Notes under the pieces: generated by a model
Seen by the model: the letters and a program-made list of their open reading frames with translations, nothing else
Databases searched by the model: none
What the model was told of the DNA's origin: nothing
Assembly: GCF_003997495.1 (NCBI RefSeq)
Contig: NZ_RZRU01000018.1
Location: forward strand, 62,001 to 126,000
Direction: 5' to 3'
DNA from: Mesorhizobium sp. M7A.F.Ca.US.008.03.1.1
GTDB lineage: Bacteria; Pseudomonadota; Alphaproteobacteria; Rhizobiales; Rhizobiaceae
Length of the DNA stretch: 64,000 bases
Made by a program: the position numbers and the translations under genes
In this document: piece by piece, positions 47,390 to 55,816 of the stretch
Position numbering within the stretch: position 1 is the stretch's first letter
Layout: each line of letters starts with the position of its first letter

Positions 47390-47476
47390 ATGGGACTTAC
47401 GAGGCCTATCAACGCATTGATGATCTGTGCTGCGTTCGCCTTTATCGGAGCCCTTATTATGGGCTTCCTTCCCTGA
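47390..47476 (+). CDS. 28-residue hydrophobic micro-protein, unknown function
   Basis: The reading frame starts MGLTRPINAL and ends IMGFLP, with a single hydrophobic segment covering about residues 8-27 and one basic residue near the N-terminus, as in small inner-membrane proteins. The purine-rich AAGAGGAGG lies about 7 bases before the ATG, a very strong ribosome site. A promoter-like pair lies upstream and a strong terminator at 47521-47553 follows, so it is a complete transcription unit. I do not recognise a family. The gene is too short for most gene finders. Confidence 0.65.
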   Translation: MGLTRPINALMICAAFAFIGALIMGFLP

Positions 47477-47520
47477 CCGCCAAAGCGGGGAAGACCAGCA
47501 CCCAATAGTCCAACCAATTC

Positions 47521-47553
47521 AAAAGGCCGGGTTTTTCCCGGCCTTTTGTTTTT
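47521..47553. terminator. Bidirectional rho-independent terminator
   Basis: Perfect 11-base arms AAAAGGCCGGG/CCCGGCCTTTT surround TTTTT and are followed by GTTTTT. The A-run on the left serves as a T-run for the minus strand, so it can end both the micro-protein transcript and the metF transcript (stop at 47564). Confidence 0.92.
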
Positions 47554-47563
47554 GAGCCCGACC

Positions 47564-48481
47564 TCAAGCCGCGGCTGATCCGGCGGCCGCCGCCTCGTGC
47601 GAGCGGATGCCGATCATATGACAGATGGCAAAGACCAGATCGGCGCGGTTCATGGTGTAGAAGTGGAAATCGCCGACACCGCGCTCGACCAGGTCCATCA
47701 CCTGTTCGGCCGCCACCGCCGACGCCACCAGCGCATGCGTCTGCGGGTCCTGGTCGAGGCCTTCGAAACGCTCCGCCAGCCAGCCGGGCACGTGCGCGCC
47801 CGCCCTCGCGGAAAAGTTCGCGACCTGCCTGAAACTGTGAACCGGCTGGATACCCGGCACGATGGGGATGTAGATGCCGGCGCGGCGGACGCGCTCGACA
47901 TAGCGCTCGTAGAGATCGTTGTCGAAGAAGAACTGGGTGATGGCTCGCGTCGCACCATTGTCGACCTTGCGTTTCAGCATCTCGATGTCGGTGGCGAAAT
48001 CGGGGCTTTGCGGATGCTTTTCCGGATACGCCGCGACCGAGATGTCGAAATCCGCGATTGCCTTGAGACCGGCGACCAGTTCCGCGCCATTCTCGTAGCC
48101 ACCGGGATGCGGCCGATAGGGTTCGCCGACGCCGGAGGCCGGGTCGCCGCGCAGCGCCACGAACCGGTTGATGCCGATCGATTTGTAATCCTGGATGACC
48201 GCGTCGACCTCGTCGCGCGTTGCACCGACACAGGTCAGATGCGCCGCTGCAGGAATACCGGTTTCCGTCAGGATGCGCTTTACAGTGCGTGCGGTGCGCT
48301 CCCGCGTCGAGCCGCCGGCGCCGTAGGTCACCGAGACGAATTTCGGCTTCAGCGGCTCCAGCCTTGTCACCGTCTCCCACAGCCTCGCTTCCATCTCGTC
48401 GGTCTTCGGCGGGAAGAATTCGAAGGAAACCCTGACCTTGTCGCCGATATCGGGGCGGCGGGAAAAGCGGAACTGGTTCAT
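47564..48481 (-). CDS. metF: Methylenetetrahydrofolate reductase MetF
   Basis: MetF reduces 5,10-methylene-THF to 5-methyl-THF, the methyl donor for methionine synthesis. The 305-residue FAD TIM-barrel protein shows the early VSFEFFPPKTDEMEA, FVSVTYGAGGSTRERT, the LRGDPASGVGE segment and ITQFFFDNDLYERYVE. Its ATG overlaps the stop of the ArsR-methyltransferase gene by four bases, so the two form an operon. A bidirectional terminator follows. Confidence 0.97.
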   Translation of the reverse strand: MNQFRFSRRPDIGDKVRVSFEFFPPKTDEMEARLWETVTRLEPLKPKFVSVTYGAGGSTRERTARTVKRILTETGIPAAAHLTCVGATRDEVDAVIQDYKSIGINRFVALRGDPASGVGEPYRPHPGGYENGAELVAGLKAIADFDISVAAYPEKHPQSPDFATDIEMLKRKVDNGATRAITQFFFDNDLYERYVERVRRAGIYIPIVPGIQPVHSFRQVANFSARAGAHVPGWLAERFEGLDQDPQTHALVASAVAAEQVMDLVERGVGDFHFYTMNRADLVFAICHMIGIRSHEAAAAGSAAA

Positions 48482-49500
48482 GCGATTTCCCCTATCGAGT
48501 TCGCTTTGGCCTGCCTTGTGTCGTTGGATGGATCGGCGATCAGCAGGCGCCGGTCGCGGCCAAGCCAGAGTTTTACGGTGAGCCTCGCCTCATTGCCGCC
48601 GCGCGGCTCGAACTCCTGGGCATCCTCGAGATCGAGGCCGGCTTCCGCAAACCAGTCGGCGATCTGCCGGTCGGAAAAGCCGAGCCGCATATGCGCGTGC
48701 TCGTCACGCAGGAATTCCAGCGAATGCGGCGCGAAATCGACGATGACCAGGCGCCCTGCCGGACGCAAAAGCCGCGCCGCCTCGTGGATGGCGCGGGCGG
48801 GATCGTCGAGATAGTGCAGCACCTGATGGATGGTGACGAGATCGAAGGCATCGCGCTCCACCGGCGGCGCGAAGATGTCGCCCTGCCGCACCTGCGCATT
48901 CGAAACCCCAGCCTTGTCGAGATTGGCGCGCGCCACGGTCAGCATCTCGCGAGACATGTCGATGCCGACACCGCGCCGATAGAGCGGCGAGAAGATTTCG
49001 AGCAGACGCCCGGTGCCGGTGCCGAGATCGAGCATCGACTGGAACGGCCGCTTGCCGACCAGTTTCAGCATTGCGGCTTCGACGGCGCGGTCCGGCACAT
49101 GAAGCGAGCGGATATGGTCCCAGCTTGCCGCATTCACGGAAAAATACTCGACCGCCCGGTCCTGCCGCTTGCGCTTGACCGAGGCCAGACGCTCAAGATC
49201 GCGCTCGACCTGCGGATCGGCGCCGCGAATGCCGGAAACCAGCCCCATGACGAAGTCACGCGCGGAATCCGCATCCGACAGACGGAAGAAGGCCCAGGAC
49301 CCTTCCTGGTAGCGGCCGATCAGCCCTGCCTCCAGAAGCAGCTTCAGGTGCCGCGAAACGCGCGGCTGCGACTGGCCGAGAATTTCGGTAAGATCGGAAA
49401 CGGTGAGGTCACCGCGCGACAGAAGTGCCAGTATGCGCAATCGGCTGGATTCGGCCGCCGCCTTTAACGTATCCACCATAGTGTCGAGCGAGACATGCAT
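48478..49500 (-). CDS. ArsR-family regulator fused to a SAM-dependent methyltransferase domain
   Basis: A 340-residue two-domain protein. The N-terminal winged helix (about residues 10-90) has SSRLRILALLSRGDLTVSDLTEILGQSQPRVSRHL spread over its helices, typical of ArsR, but I see no cysteine metal site. The C-terminal half is a class I methyltransferase with MLDLGTGTGRLLEIF, VGIDMSREML and VTIHQVLHYLDDP. Overlap with metF suggests it senses a methyl-cycle metabolite such as SAM or SAH. A perfect 16-base palindrome lies 24 bases upstream of its start. Confidence 0.92.
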   Translation of the reverse strand: MHVSLDTMVDTLKAAAESSRLRILALLSRGDLTVSDLTEILGQSQPRVSRHLKLLLEAGLIGRYQEGSWAFFRLSDADSARDFVMGLVSGIRGADPQVERDLERLASVKRKRQDRAVEYFSVNAASWDHIRSLHVPDRAVEAAMLKLVGKRPFQSMLDLGTGTGRLLEIFSPLYRRGVGIDMSREMLTVARANLDKAGVSNAQVRQGDIFAPPVERDAFDLVTIHQVLHYLDDPARAIHEAARLLRPAGRLVIVDFAPHSLEFLRDEHAHMRLGFSDRQIADWFAEAGLDLEDAQEFEPRGGNEARLTVKLWLGRDRRLLIADPSNDTRQAKANSIGEIA

Positions 49501-49523
49501 CAGCGTATTCTCTTTGAAAAGAT

Positions 49524-49539
49524 ATAAACATATGTTTAT
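49524..49539. promoter_or_regulatory. Perfect 16-base palindrome, putative operator of the ArsR-type regulator
   Basis: ATAAACATATGTTTAT is fully self-complementary and stands out as AT-rich in a GC-rich region. Size and symmetry fit ArsR-family operators. It lies between the divergent regulator and trmO genes and could control both. Confidence 0.75.
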
Positions 49540-49622
49540 GTCGGTTTTCGAGACGTTGCAAGGGCTATGTCGCTTCCGGACAAGAAAATGCCGCTTGTGT
49601 GGCGTTTTAAGAGACGTGGGCC

Positions 49623-50162
49623 ATGACTGAAACGCGTGAGATGTTCGAAGAGCGCGAAGGCGAGCAGAGGCTGGAAAACGATCCGGCCTTGATGCCGCCT
49701 GATGGCGGCATCGTCTTCATCGGCCGCATTGCCTCGCCGTGGACGACAGGCGAAACCTGCCCTAAGAACATGCGCGCCGCGCGCGAGACCGGGCAGAAGG
49801 CGGTGCTGACCATCGACGCGCCCTACCGAAGTGGCCTGCGGGGGCTGGGACGCGCCAGCCACGTCATCATCCTCTCCTGGCTGCATCATGCGCCGCGGGA
49901 CCTGATTGTGCAGAAACCGCGCCATGCGGCTGAAGCGAAGGGTGTATTTTCGCTGCGCTCCCCTGCCCGCCCCAACCCGATCGGGCTGCATGTGGCCAGG
50001 CTCGTCGGGCTCGACCAAAACACCAGTCGCATCGATCTCGACGCCATCGATGTGCTCGACGGCACGCCGGTCATCGACATCAAGCCTTATTTCGCCTCGA
50101 CCGACGCTATTGCCGAGGCGACCATCGAAGGGCGCGACGAGCCCGATCGGATCGGGCAATGA
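49623..50162 (+). CDS. trmO: tRNA (N6-threonylcarbamoyladenosine37-N6)-methyltransferase TrmO
   Basis: TrmO (YaeB/UPF0066) methylates t6A37 in some tRNAs using SAM. The 179-residue protein has the beta-barrel family signatures GGIVFIGRIASPW, the later LRGLGRASHVIIL, and SLRSPARPNPIGLHVARLVG. It lacks the extra C-terminal domain of the E. coli protein, as many alphaproteobacterial versions do. It starts in the region shared with the divergent ArsR-methyltransferase gene and overlaps the next gene by four bases. Confidence 0.92.
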   Translation: MTETREMFEEREGEQRLENDPALMPPDGGIVFIGRIASPWTTGETCPKNMRAARETGQKAVLTIDAPYRSGLRGLGRASHVIILSWLHHAPRDLIVQKPRHAAEAKGVFSLRSPARPNPIGLHVARLVGLDQNTSRIDLDAIDVLDGTPVIDIKPYFASTDAIAEATIEGRDEPDRIGQ

Positions 50163-50473
50163 CGGCGCCGACCGGCCGCCGCCGCGCCATCGCCAAGGCA
50201 CTGACGGCACTGCTGCCGCTGGCGCCCTATGCCGACATGGAGAAGATCCGCACCGACGCCGGCGCGGTCCACATGAAGACCCTGCCGCCAGGCATCGCCG
50301 TTTGGCTGGCGACGATTGCCCATATCCGCCACATGCACACAGACTACGAGAAACTGCTGAGCGAAGGTTACGACCGCGACTCGGCGCGTTTCTTCGTCAT
50401 CGAGCAGACCAACATCGTGCTCACCCGCTGGCGCGCAACCCGCCTGCTCGACGCGGACGACGAGGAGGAATGA
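50159..50473 (+). CDS. DUF2293 domain protein
   Basis: A 104-residue protein of the DUF2293 family, function unknown. The family core is the Arg-rich start TGRRRAIAKALTALLPLAPY and HTDYEKLLSEGYDRDSARFFV. It overlaps trmO by four bases (ATGA) and is probably made from the same transcript. No signal peptide or membrane helix is visible. It ends 6 bases before a convergent gene. Confidence 0.85.
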   Translation: MTAPTGRRRAIAKALTALLPLAPYADMEKIRTDAGAVHMKTLPPGIAVWLATIAHIRHMHTDYEKLLSEGYDRDSARFFVIEQTNIVLTRWRATRLLDADDEEE

Positions 50474-50479
50474 CCACGG

Positions 50480-50983
50480 CTACTTCCGCTTTAGCACTGC
50501 GACCGCATTGTAGGGCTGGCCGTCGGCCTGGCCGACCCAGGTCCAGGACAGATTTCCCTTGAAAAACCTGACGGTGATGTTGCCGCCGTCGATGCACTTG
50601 TCCTGACCGTAGGTGATGCTCTCGTGGTATTCCGCCGAATTGTCGTCCCTGGACGTTTGCGACAGCGATCCGCCGCAGCCGAGTGACGGATAGTCGATCG
50701 ACGCGCTGCCATCGTTGATGGTCATGGCGATCGCCCAGTCGGCGCCGGCATCGCCAGCCGGACTCTGGTGGCCATTGCCGAGCCAGGTGCCGCTCAGCGA
50801 CGGCACGCTCACCGCACAAGGCAGGTTCTGGAAGATCGGTGTCAATTCGCTGCCGGTTTTCTCGCAGCGATAGGTCTGCCCGCCCTGGCACAATTCCTCG
50901 CCTTCGCGCGCGCACTCGGCGCTGGCTTCGCTCGCAGCAGCGAACATCGTCATGGCTGCTATGACGGCCCCAAGCCTGCCCAT
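50480..50983 (-). CDS. Secreted Cys-rich protein, unknown function
   Basis: A 167-residue protein with a signal peptide ending ASEASA and a mature part holding six Cys (for example ECAREGEELCQGG and YRCEKTG), suggesting disulfides in the periplasm. The middle part includes SGTWLGNGHQSPAGDAG and the end reads FFKGNLSWTWVGQ, hinting at a small beta-barrel of the lipocalin/avidin size, which is only a guess. It is convergent with DUF2293 and divergent from the aminotransferase. No family recognised. Confidence 0.75.
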   Translation of the reverse strand: MGRLGAVIAAMTMFAAASEASAECAREGEELCQGGQTYRCEKTGSELTPIFQNLPCAVSVPSLSGTWLGNGHQSPAGDAGADWAIAMTINDGSASIDYPSLGCGGSLSQTSRDDNSAEYHESITYGQDKCIDGGNITVRFFKGNLSWTWVGQADGQPYNAVAVLKRK

Positions 50984-51142
50984 CTTCCTCCCTCCCGTTC
51001 AGAGCGCGCAATCTAAGGCAATTCCGATCCGATGTATCGGCGAGATCGTCATCGAGGCCGAACAGCACCGGGCGGGTGGCTCTATGCCTTCTGCCCTGCG
51101 CCGATAGCCTGCTGATCTCGCCTTGCGCGACAGGAGGCCCCG

Positions 51143-52105
51143 ATGAGCCACACGGCGACGATACAGGACGGGAAGCAACTGCCCGTGGTCGACGACCGCC
51201 ATGTCGACCCGCACTCCTATCCCGAGGGGGTCACTTTCCTCGACGGCCAATACCTGCCGATGTCGCAGGCCAAGATCTCGGTGCTGGACTGGGGTTTTCT
51301 GCATTCCGACGCAACCTACGACACCGTGCATGTCTGGAATGGCCGCTTCTTCCGCCTCGATTTGCATCTCGAGCGCTTCTTCGGCGGGCTGGAAAAGCTG
51401 CGCATGACCACTCCCTTCGACCGCCAAGGCGTGACCGAAATCCTGCACAATTGCGTGGCGCTGTCTGGTCATCGTGCCGCCTATGTGGAAATGCTGTGCA
51501 CGCGCGGCGCCTCGCCCACCTTCAGCCGCGATCCGCGCCAGGCGGTCAACCGCTTCATGGCATTCGCCGTGCCGTTCGGCTCGGTCGCCAATGCCGAGCA
51601 GTTGCAGCGCGGCCTGCGCGTCGCCATCAGCGACAAGGTACGCATTCCGCCGGCCTCGATCGACCCGACGATCAAGAACTACCACTGGCTCGATCTGGTG
51701 CGCGGCCTCTACGATGCCTATGACCGCGGCGCCGAGACAGCGCTCATTCTCGACTTCAACGGCAATGTCGCCGAAGGCCCGGGCTTCAACGTCTTCTGCG
51801 TCAGGGATGGCAAACTGTCGACGCCTTCTATTGGCGTGCTGCCCGGCATCACCCGCCGCACCGTTTTTGACCTTTGCGCCGAAGAAGGGCTTGCCGCCAC
51901 CGCCACCGATGTCAGTGTCGCCGCATTGCGCGAAGCAGACGAGGTTTTCATCACCTCCACCGCGGGCGGCATCATGCCGGTGACGGAGATCGACGGCGCG
52001 GCGATCGCCAACGGCAAGGTCGGACCGACCACCAGCCGGCTGATGGCGCGCTACTGGCAAAAGCACGATGACCCGGCTTGGTCGTCTCAGGTGAATTATC
52101 CCTGA
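51143..52105 (+). CDS. Class IV (branched-chain/D-amino acid) aminotransferase-like enzyme
   Basis: A fold type IV PLP enzyme, the group of branched-chain aminotransferases, D-amino acid transaminases and aminodeoxychorismate lyases. The 320-residue protein has VLDWGFLHSDATYDTVHVWNG, the PLP lysine in TIKNYHWLDLVRG, GNVAEGPGFNVF and TSTAGGIMPV. The sequence alone does not fix the substrate; a (R)-selective or D-amino acid transaminase is as likely as a BCAT. It stands alone. Confidence 0.88.
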   Translation: MSHTATIQDGKQLPVVDDRHVDPHSYPEGVTFLDGQYLPMSQAKISVLDWGFLHSDATYDTVHVWNGRFFRLDLHLERFFGGLEKLRMTTPFDRQGVTEILHNCVALSGHRAAYVEMLCTRGASPTFSRDPRQAVNRFMAFAVPFGSVANAEQLQRGLRVAISDKVRIPPASIDPTIKNYHWLDLVRGLYDAYDRGAETALILDFNGNVAEGPGFNVFCVRDGKLSTPSIGVLPGITRRTVFDLCAEEGLAATATDVSVAALREADEVFITSTAGGIMPVTEIDGAAIANGKVGPTTSRLMARYWQKHDDPAWSSQVNYP

Positions 52106-52237
52106 TAATTCAGGCGTCTTTTTCAAAAGATTCCCGTCGCCTCTGGAAAATCAGAGGACCGACCGTATATGCCTGAAAGCGGAGAAGCCTCCGCTTTCAC
52201 CCAAAATCACGCCCGCAGGGGCAAGGACTCCAAGATC

Positions 52238-53077
52238 ATGACAAACAAGGTTTGGTTCATCACCGGATCGTCGAAGGGCTTTGGCCGCGTCTGGGCCGAG
52301 GCGGCACTCGCGCGTGGCGACAGCGTCGCGGCGACTGCCCGCGATGCCGGCACGCTCGCCGATCTCGTCGAGAAATACGGCGACAGGATTGCCGCGATAA
52401 AGCTCGACGTCACCGACAAGAAAGCCGTCGATGCCGCTGTCGCCGAGGCGCACAAGCGCTTTGGCCAGCTCGACGTCGTTATCAACAATGCAGGCTACGG
52501 CCATTTCGGCGCCATCGAGGAGGTCAGCGAACAGGAAGCCCGCGATCAGATCGAAACCAATGTGTTCGGGGCCCTATGGGTCACCCAGGCCGCTCTGCCG
52601 ATCATGCGGGCGCAGCGGTCCGGCCACATCATCCAGATCTCGTCGATCGGCGGCGTCAATGCCTTTGCGTCGCTCGGCCTCTACCACGCCTCGAAATGGG
52701 CGCTGGAGGCCTTCAGCCAGTCGCTCAGCATCGAGGTCGCGGAATTCGGCATCCATGTGACGCTGGTCGAACCCGGCGGCTTCTCCACCGACTGGGCCGG
52801 CCCGTCTGCAAAGGTGTCCGAACCGATCGAGGCCTATGCGCCCGCTCGTGCCAAGATGGCCGAGCGCCGCGCCAATTCGGTCGCCGGCGATCCCGAGGCC
52901 ACCGGGCCGGCCATGCTGGCCATTGTCGACGCCGCCGAGCCGCCGCTCCGGGTGTTCTTCGGCGACGGCGGCCTGCCTATGATCAAGCAGGAATACGCCA
53001 ACCGCATTGCCACCTGGGAGAAGTGGGACGACATCTCCATCATGGCGCAAGGCGCCAGGAAGAACCGCAAGGGCTGA
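52238..53077 (+). CDS. Short-chain dehydrogenase/reductase (SDR)
   Basis: An NAD(P)-dependent classical SDR. I chose the ATG at 52238 (MTNKVWFITGSSKGFGR, 279 residues), since the family cofactor motif TGSSKGFG then starts near residue 9 and AAGGA lies upstream. The catalytic residues are visible as Ser in QISSIGG and the YxxxK in YHASKWALE. NNAGYGHFG is also present. The substrate is unknown. A hairpin terminator follows between it and the convergent MOSC gene. Confidence 0.9.
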   Translation: MTNKVWFITGSSKGFGRVWAEAALARGDSVAATARDAGTLADLVEKYGDRIAAIKLDVTDKKAVDAAVAEAHKRFGQLDVVINNAGYGHFGAIEEVSEQEARDQIETNVFGALWVTQAALPIMRAQRSGHIIQISSIGGVNAFASLGLYHASKWALEAFSQSLSIEVAEFGIHVTLVEPGGFSTDWAGPSAKVSEPIEAYAPARAKMAERRANSVAGDPEATGPAMLAIVDAAEPPLRVFFGDGGLPMIKQEYANRIATWEKWDDISIMAQGARKNRKG

Positions 53078-53091
53078 AGCCCAGCGCTTTT

Positions 53092-53118
53092 GCTACGCCG
53101 CTCCATGGGCGGCGTAGC
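53092..53118. terminator. Bidirectional hairpin terminator
   Basis: Perfect arms GCTACGCCGC/GCGGCGTAGC surround a 7-base loop, with TTTT before the first arm. It lies between the convergent SDR and MOSC genes (stops at 53077 and 53125). The T-run favours termination of the minus-strand gene less clearly. Confidence 0.65.
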
Positions 53119-53124
53119 CTACCC

Positions 53125-53763
53125 TCAGGCTTGATAGATCCACTGCTCCGGCACGCGCACCGAAATCTCCTCGCCGGCCTTGACCGTTCCCGGTTTCTCG
53201 ACCCAGGCGACGACGCCGCGCAGCCGTTTCGCCACCTTCGGGAATAACAGCGCGCCAGCTTCGATATCAGCCATTCCGGCGTTTTCGGCGATCGACCGGC
53301 CAGCGATGCGGCACGGGCCGTTCTGCGCGTCGACCTTGATGGTCACCCCGCTCTTGAAGAACAGCAGCGTACCGGCCGGCAGCATGGAGAGGTTCGGAAC
53401 CCCTTCGATCACAAGATTGGCGCCGATCCATTCCGGCTTGATCTCGGTGAGGCCCATCCGTTCGGCGACAACCGCCAGCTCGTCCGCCGACACTATGGAC
53501 AATTGCCGTTCGTTGCGCATTTCGGTGCCGCGCGGATACCAGGGCTCGCGCCCGCCGGAACGCCGCGTCGGACCGGCATGGAAATCGCCCGAAATGCCGT
53601 CGAAACCCAGCCGCAATTCATCCACAGGGCGCGTCTGGAAATGATCCGCTGGCGCGACGTAAAGCGCTGCCGCCTTGGCGGCAAGCTTTTGCGCGGGGAT
53701 GATTTCAACCGGCCTTTCAGCCTCGGGGAAGAGATCCAGCATGGCGTTCTTTCTAATCGTCAT
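53125..53763 (-). CDS. MOSC domain protein
   Basis: MOSC domains bind molybdenum cofactor-derived sulfur and deliver it to enzymes or carry out N-hydroxylated-compound reduction. The 212-residue protein shows GISGDFHAGPTRRSGGREPWYPRGTEMRNERQLS in parts (metal-pocket region), EIKPEWIGANLVIEG and the conserved Cys in NGPCRIAGRSI. That last Cys is the family sulfur carrier. It stands alone, divergent from the following methyltransferase gene. Confidence 0.9.
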   Translation of the reverse strand: MTIRKNAMLDLFPEAERPVEIIPAQKLAAKAAALYVAPADHFQTRPVDELRLGFDGISGDFHAGPTRRSGGREPWYPRGTEMRNERQLSIVSADELAVVAERMGLTEIKPEWIGANLVIEGVPNLSMLPAGTLLFFKSGVTIKVDAQNGPCRIAGRSIAENAGMADIEAGALLFPKVAKRLRGVVAWVEKPGTVKAGEEISVRVPEQWIYQA

Positions 53764-53939
53764 TCGACGAGTTAGCCGGGCGGGCTTCGCGGCGTCCAGT
53801 CGAAAGTGCTGATCGTCCGATCAACAGCACCGATGGGATGGCGATCACGCGTTTCTTACCTGTCACCGATCTCGCACCGCATTGCCGCCGCGCGGTGCCG
53901 GTTTCATAGTGACGTCCAGACGGTTTGTGGAGGCTGATC

Positions 53940-54506
53940 GTGCGACCTGTGACGGCAATCACGTTGCTTTGGTTGATCTGGGCCGGAACCTGGGCCGTCG
54001 CCGCCCTGTGGTCCGACCCTGCCCAGAAGCGCGCCGGATTGAGGGCCGAGGCCCGCTATCGGGGGCTCTGGTTGGCCGGTGCGGTGCTGTTGTTCATTCC
54101 GGCGCACGGCTATGAAGGCCGGCTCAGGCTGTGGATGCCTGATCTCCCCGAAGCCTGGATCTGTGTCGCGCTGATCGCCATCGGCATCGCCTTTGCCTGG
54201 TGGGGGCGCCTGCATCTCGGCAGGCTGTGGTCGGGCACCATCACCGCCAAGGCCGGGCACCGTGTCGTCAACACCGGCCCGTACGGCCTTGTCCGGCATC
54301 CGATCTACACCGGATTGCTGCTGGCGATCCTCGCCACCATGGCGGCCAAGGGCACCGTCTGGAGCATAGCCGGAACCGCGCTGCTCATCATCGGCATCGT
54401 GACCAAGGCAAGACTGGAAGAAAGCTTCCTGCGCGGCGAGCTGGGCAGCGCCTATGACGACTATGCCAGGCGCGTGCCGATGCTGGTGCCGTTCGCACCA
54501 GCCTGA
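53940..54506 (+). CDS. Isoprenylcysteine carboxyl methyltransferase-like membrane methyltransferase
   Basis: A small integral-membrane methyltransferase of the ICMT/NnrU-like group. I chose the GTG at 53940 because GGAGG lies 6 bases upstream; a TTG frame starts slightly earlier. The 188-residue protein has about five membrane helices and the family motif NTGPYGLVRHPIYTGLLLAI followed by the C-terminal LGSAYDDYARRVPML, the SAM-binding signature. Bacterial members methylate unknown lipid or thiol substrates. Convergent with the KAS III gene. Confidence 0.85.
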   Translation: MRPVTAITLLWLIWAGTWAVAALWSDPAQKRAGLRAEARYRGLWLAGAVLLFIPAHGYEGRLRLWMPDLPEAWICVALIAIGIAFAWWGRLHLGRLWSGTITAKAGHRVVNTGPYGLVRHPIYTGLLLAILATMAAKGTVWSIAGTALLIIGIVTKARLEESFLRGELGSAYDDYARRVPMLVPFAPA

Positions 54507-54516
54507 CGCGGCAAGC

Positions 54517-55638
54517 TCAGAGCATCCGTAGTAGCGCGCCGCCTATCGAATACCCCGCGCCAAAGGCGCAGATCAGGCCGAAATCGCCGGGCTTCATGTC
54601 GGCATGGTTTTCCGACAGCGCGACGATGGCGCCGGCGCCCGCCGTGTTGCCCAGCCGCTCCAGCACCATCGGCGCGCGGTCGTGGTCGACCTCATGGCCG
54701 AACGACAGTTTCAGGATCATCGCGTTCATGCGCGCATTGGCCTGATGCAGCCAGAAGCGCCTGATCGCCTGTGGCGTCAGCCCGTGTTCGGCGAGGAATT
54801 CGACGATGAATTTTTGTCCGGCGACGGTGACTTCCTTGAACACCTTGTTGCCGACCTGCTTGATCAGATTGCCTTCGAGATTGATCATGTAGGGATCATC
54901 CTGGGCGGTGCGGGTGTGGTAGCCCAGATTGGTGCGGATGTTGTTCGACATCTGCGTCCAGACGCGCGTGTCGAGCACCTCGAAGCGGCCCGGCCGCTTG
55001 TCGCCCTTGGCCAGGCCTTCCACCACCATCGACACCGAAGCGTCGCCGAAGATGAAATGCGTCTGCCGGTCGCGGAAATTGAGGTGGCCGGTGATGATCT
55101 CCGGCGTCGTCACCAGAATGCGCTTGTGCGCACCCGACCGCACCAGGTTGACGGCGATGTGCAAGGCGGCCGCCGCCGAAGAACAGCCAAGCCCCATGTC
55201 GAAGCCGGCACCCTTTGTGCCCAGCGCCTCCTGCATTTCGATGGCGATCGCCGGATAGGGCCGCTGGTGATGCGAGGCCGAGCAGATCACCAGATCGATA
55301 TCGGACGGTTTTAGCCCGGCATGGTCGAGGGCCTTCTTCGCCGAGGCGATGCCGAACTCGGCCTCCAGCGACAGCGCATCGTCGGGCCGTGCCGGAATGC
55401 GCGGCGACATCCGGGTCGGGTCGAGAATGCCTTCCCGCTCGACGACATGACGGGTGCGCACGCCCGAGGCATGGACGATGAAGTCGCTGTCCGATTTCGC
55501 CAGCGGCGGTTCGTCGGTGCCCAGGCGGCGCGCATTCTCCGTGTCAACCCACGCATTGAAGCTGGCGACCAGCTCTTCATTGGTAATCTTGGCTTCAGGG
55601 ATTTCAACGCCGATGCCGCTGATGATGACGCGATGCAT
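54517..55638 (-). CDS. KAS III-type beta-ketoacyl-ACP synthase, orphan
   Basis: A thiolase-fold condensing enzyme of the FabH group. The ATG at 55638 (MHRVIISGIGVEIPEA) gives 373 residues, longer than housekeeping FabH (about 320). The Cys-His-Asn triad is intact: Cys142 in GLGCSSAA, His288 in LHQAN and Asn321 in RLGNTAGAGA. The insert around residues 30-80 (DTENARRLG ... HASGVRTRHVV) accounts for part of the extra length. No acyl carrier, acyltransferase or FabG gene lies nearby, so the product is unknown; a long-chain or specialised lipid is possible. Confidence 0.9.
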   Translation of the reverse strand: MHRVIISGIGVEIPEAKITNEELVASFNAWVDTENARRLGTDEPPLAKSDSDFIVHASGVRTRHVVEREGILDPTRMSPRIPARPDDALSLEAEFGIASAKKALDHAGLKPSDIDLVICSASHHQRPYPAIAIEMQEALGTKGAGFDMGLGCSSAAAALHIAVNLVRSGAHKRILVTTPEIITGHLNFRDRQTHFIFGDASVSMVVEGLAKGDKRPGRFEVLDTRVWTQMSNNIRTNLGYHTRTAQDDPYMINLEGNLIKQVGNKVFKEVTVAGQKFIVEFLAEHGLTPQAIRRFWLHQANARMNAMILKLSFGHEVDHDRAPMVLERLGNTAGAGAIVALSENHADMKPGDFGLICAFGAGYSIGGALLRML

Positions 55639-55816
55639 ATATCCAGTCCGTCCCATCCGCAGGCGTTGCGGGCTTCATGTGGGCGCCGGAACGCTCCGGC
55701 GCAACAGTTTTCTCACCGCGGCGGTTTACGCCGGCTTAAACCTGATTTCACCAGGCAAGGCGCATGGCGGCAAAACCGGGTCAAGCGGCGCAATGGGCGC
55801 CTTGCAACGTGGATAA

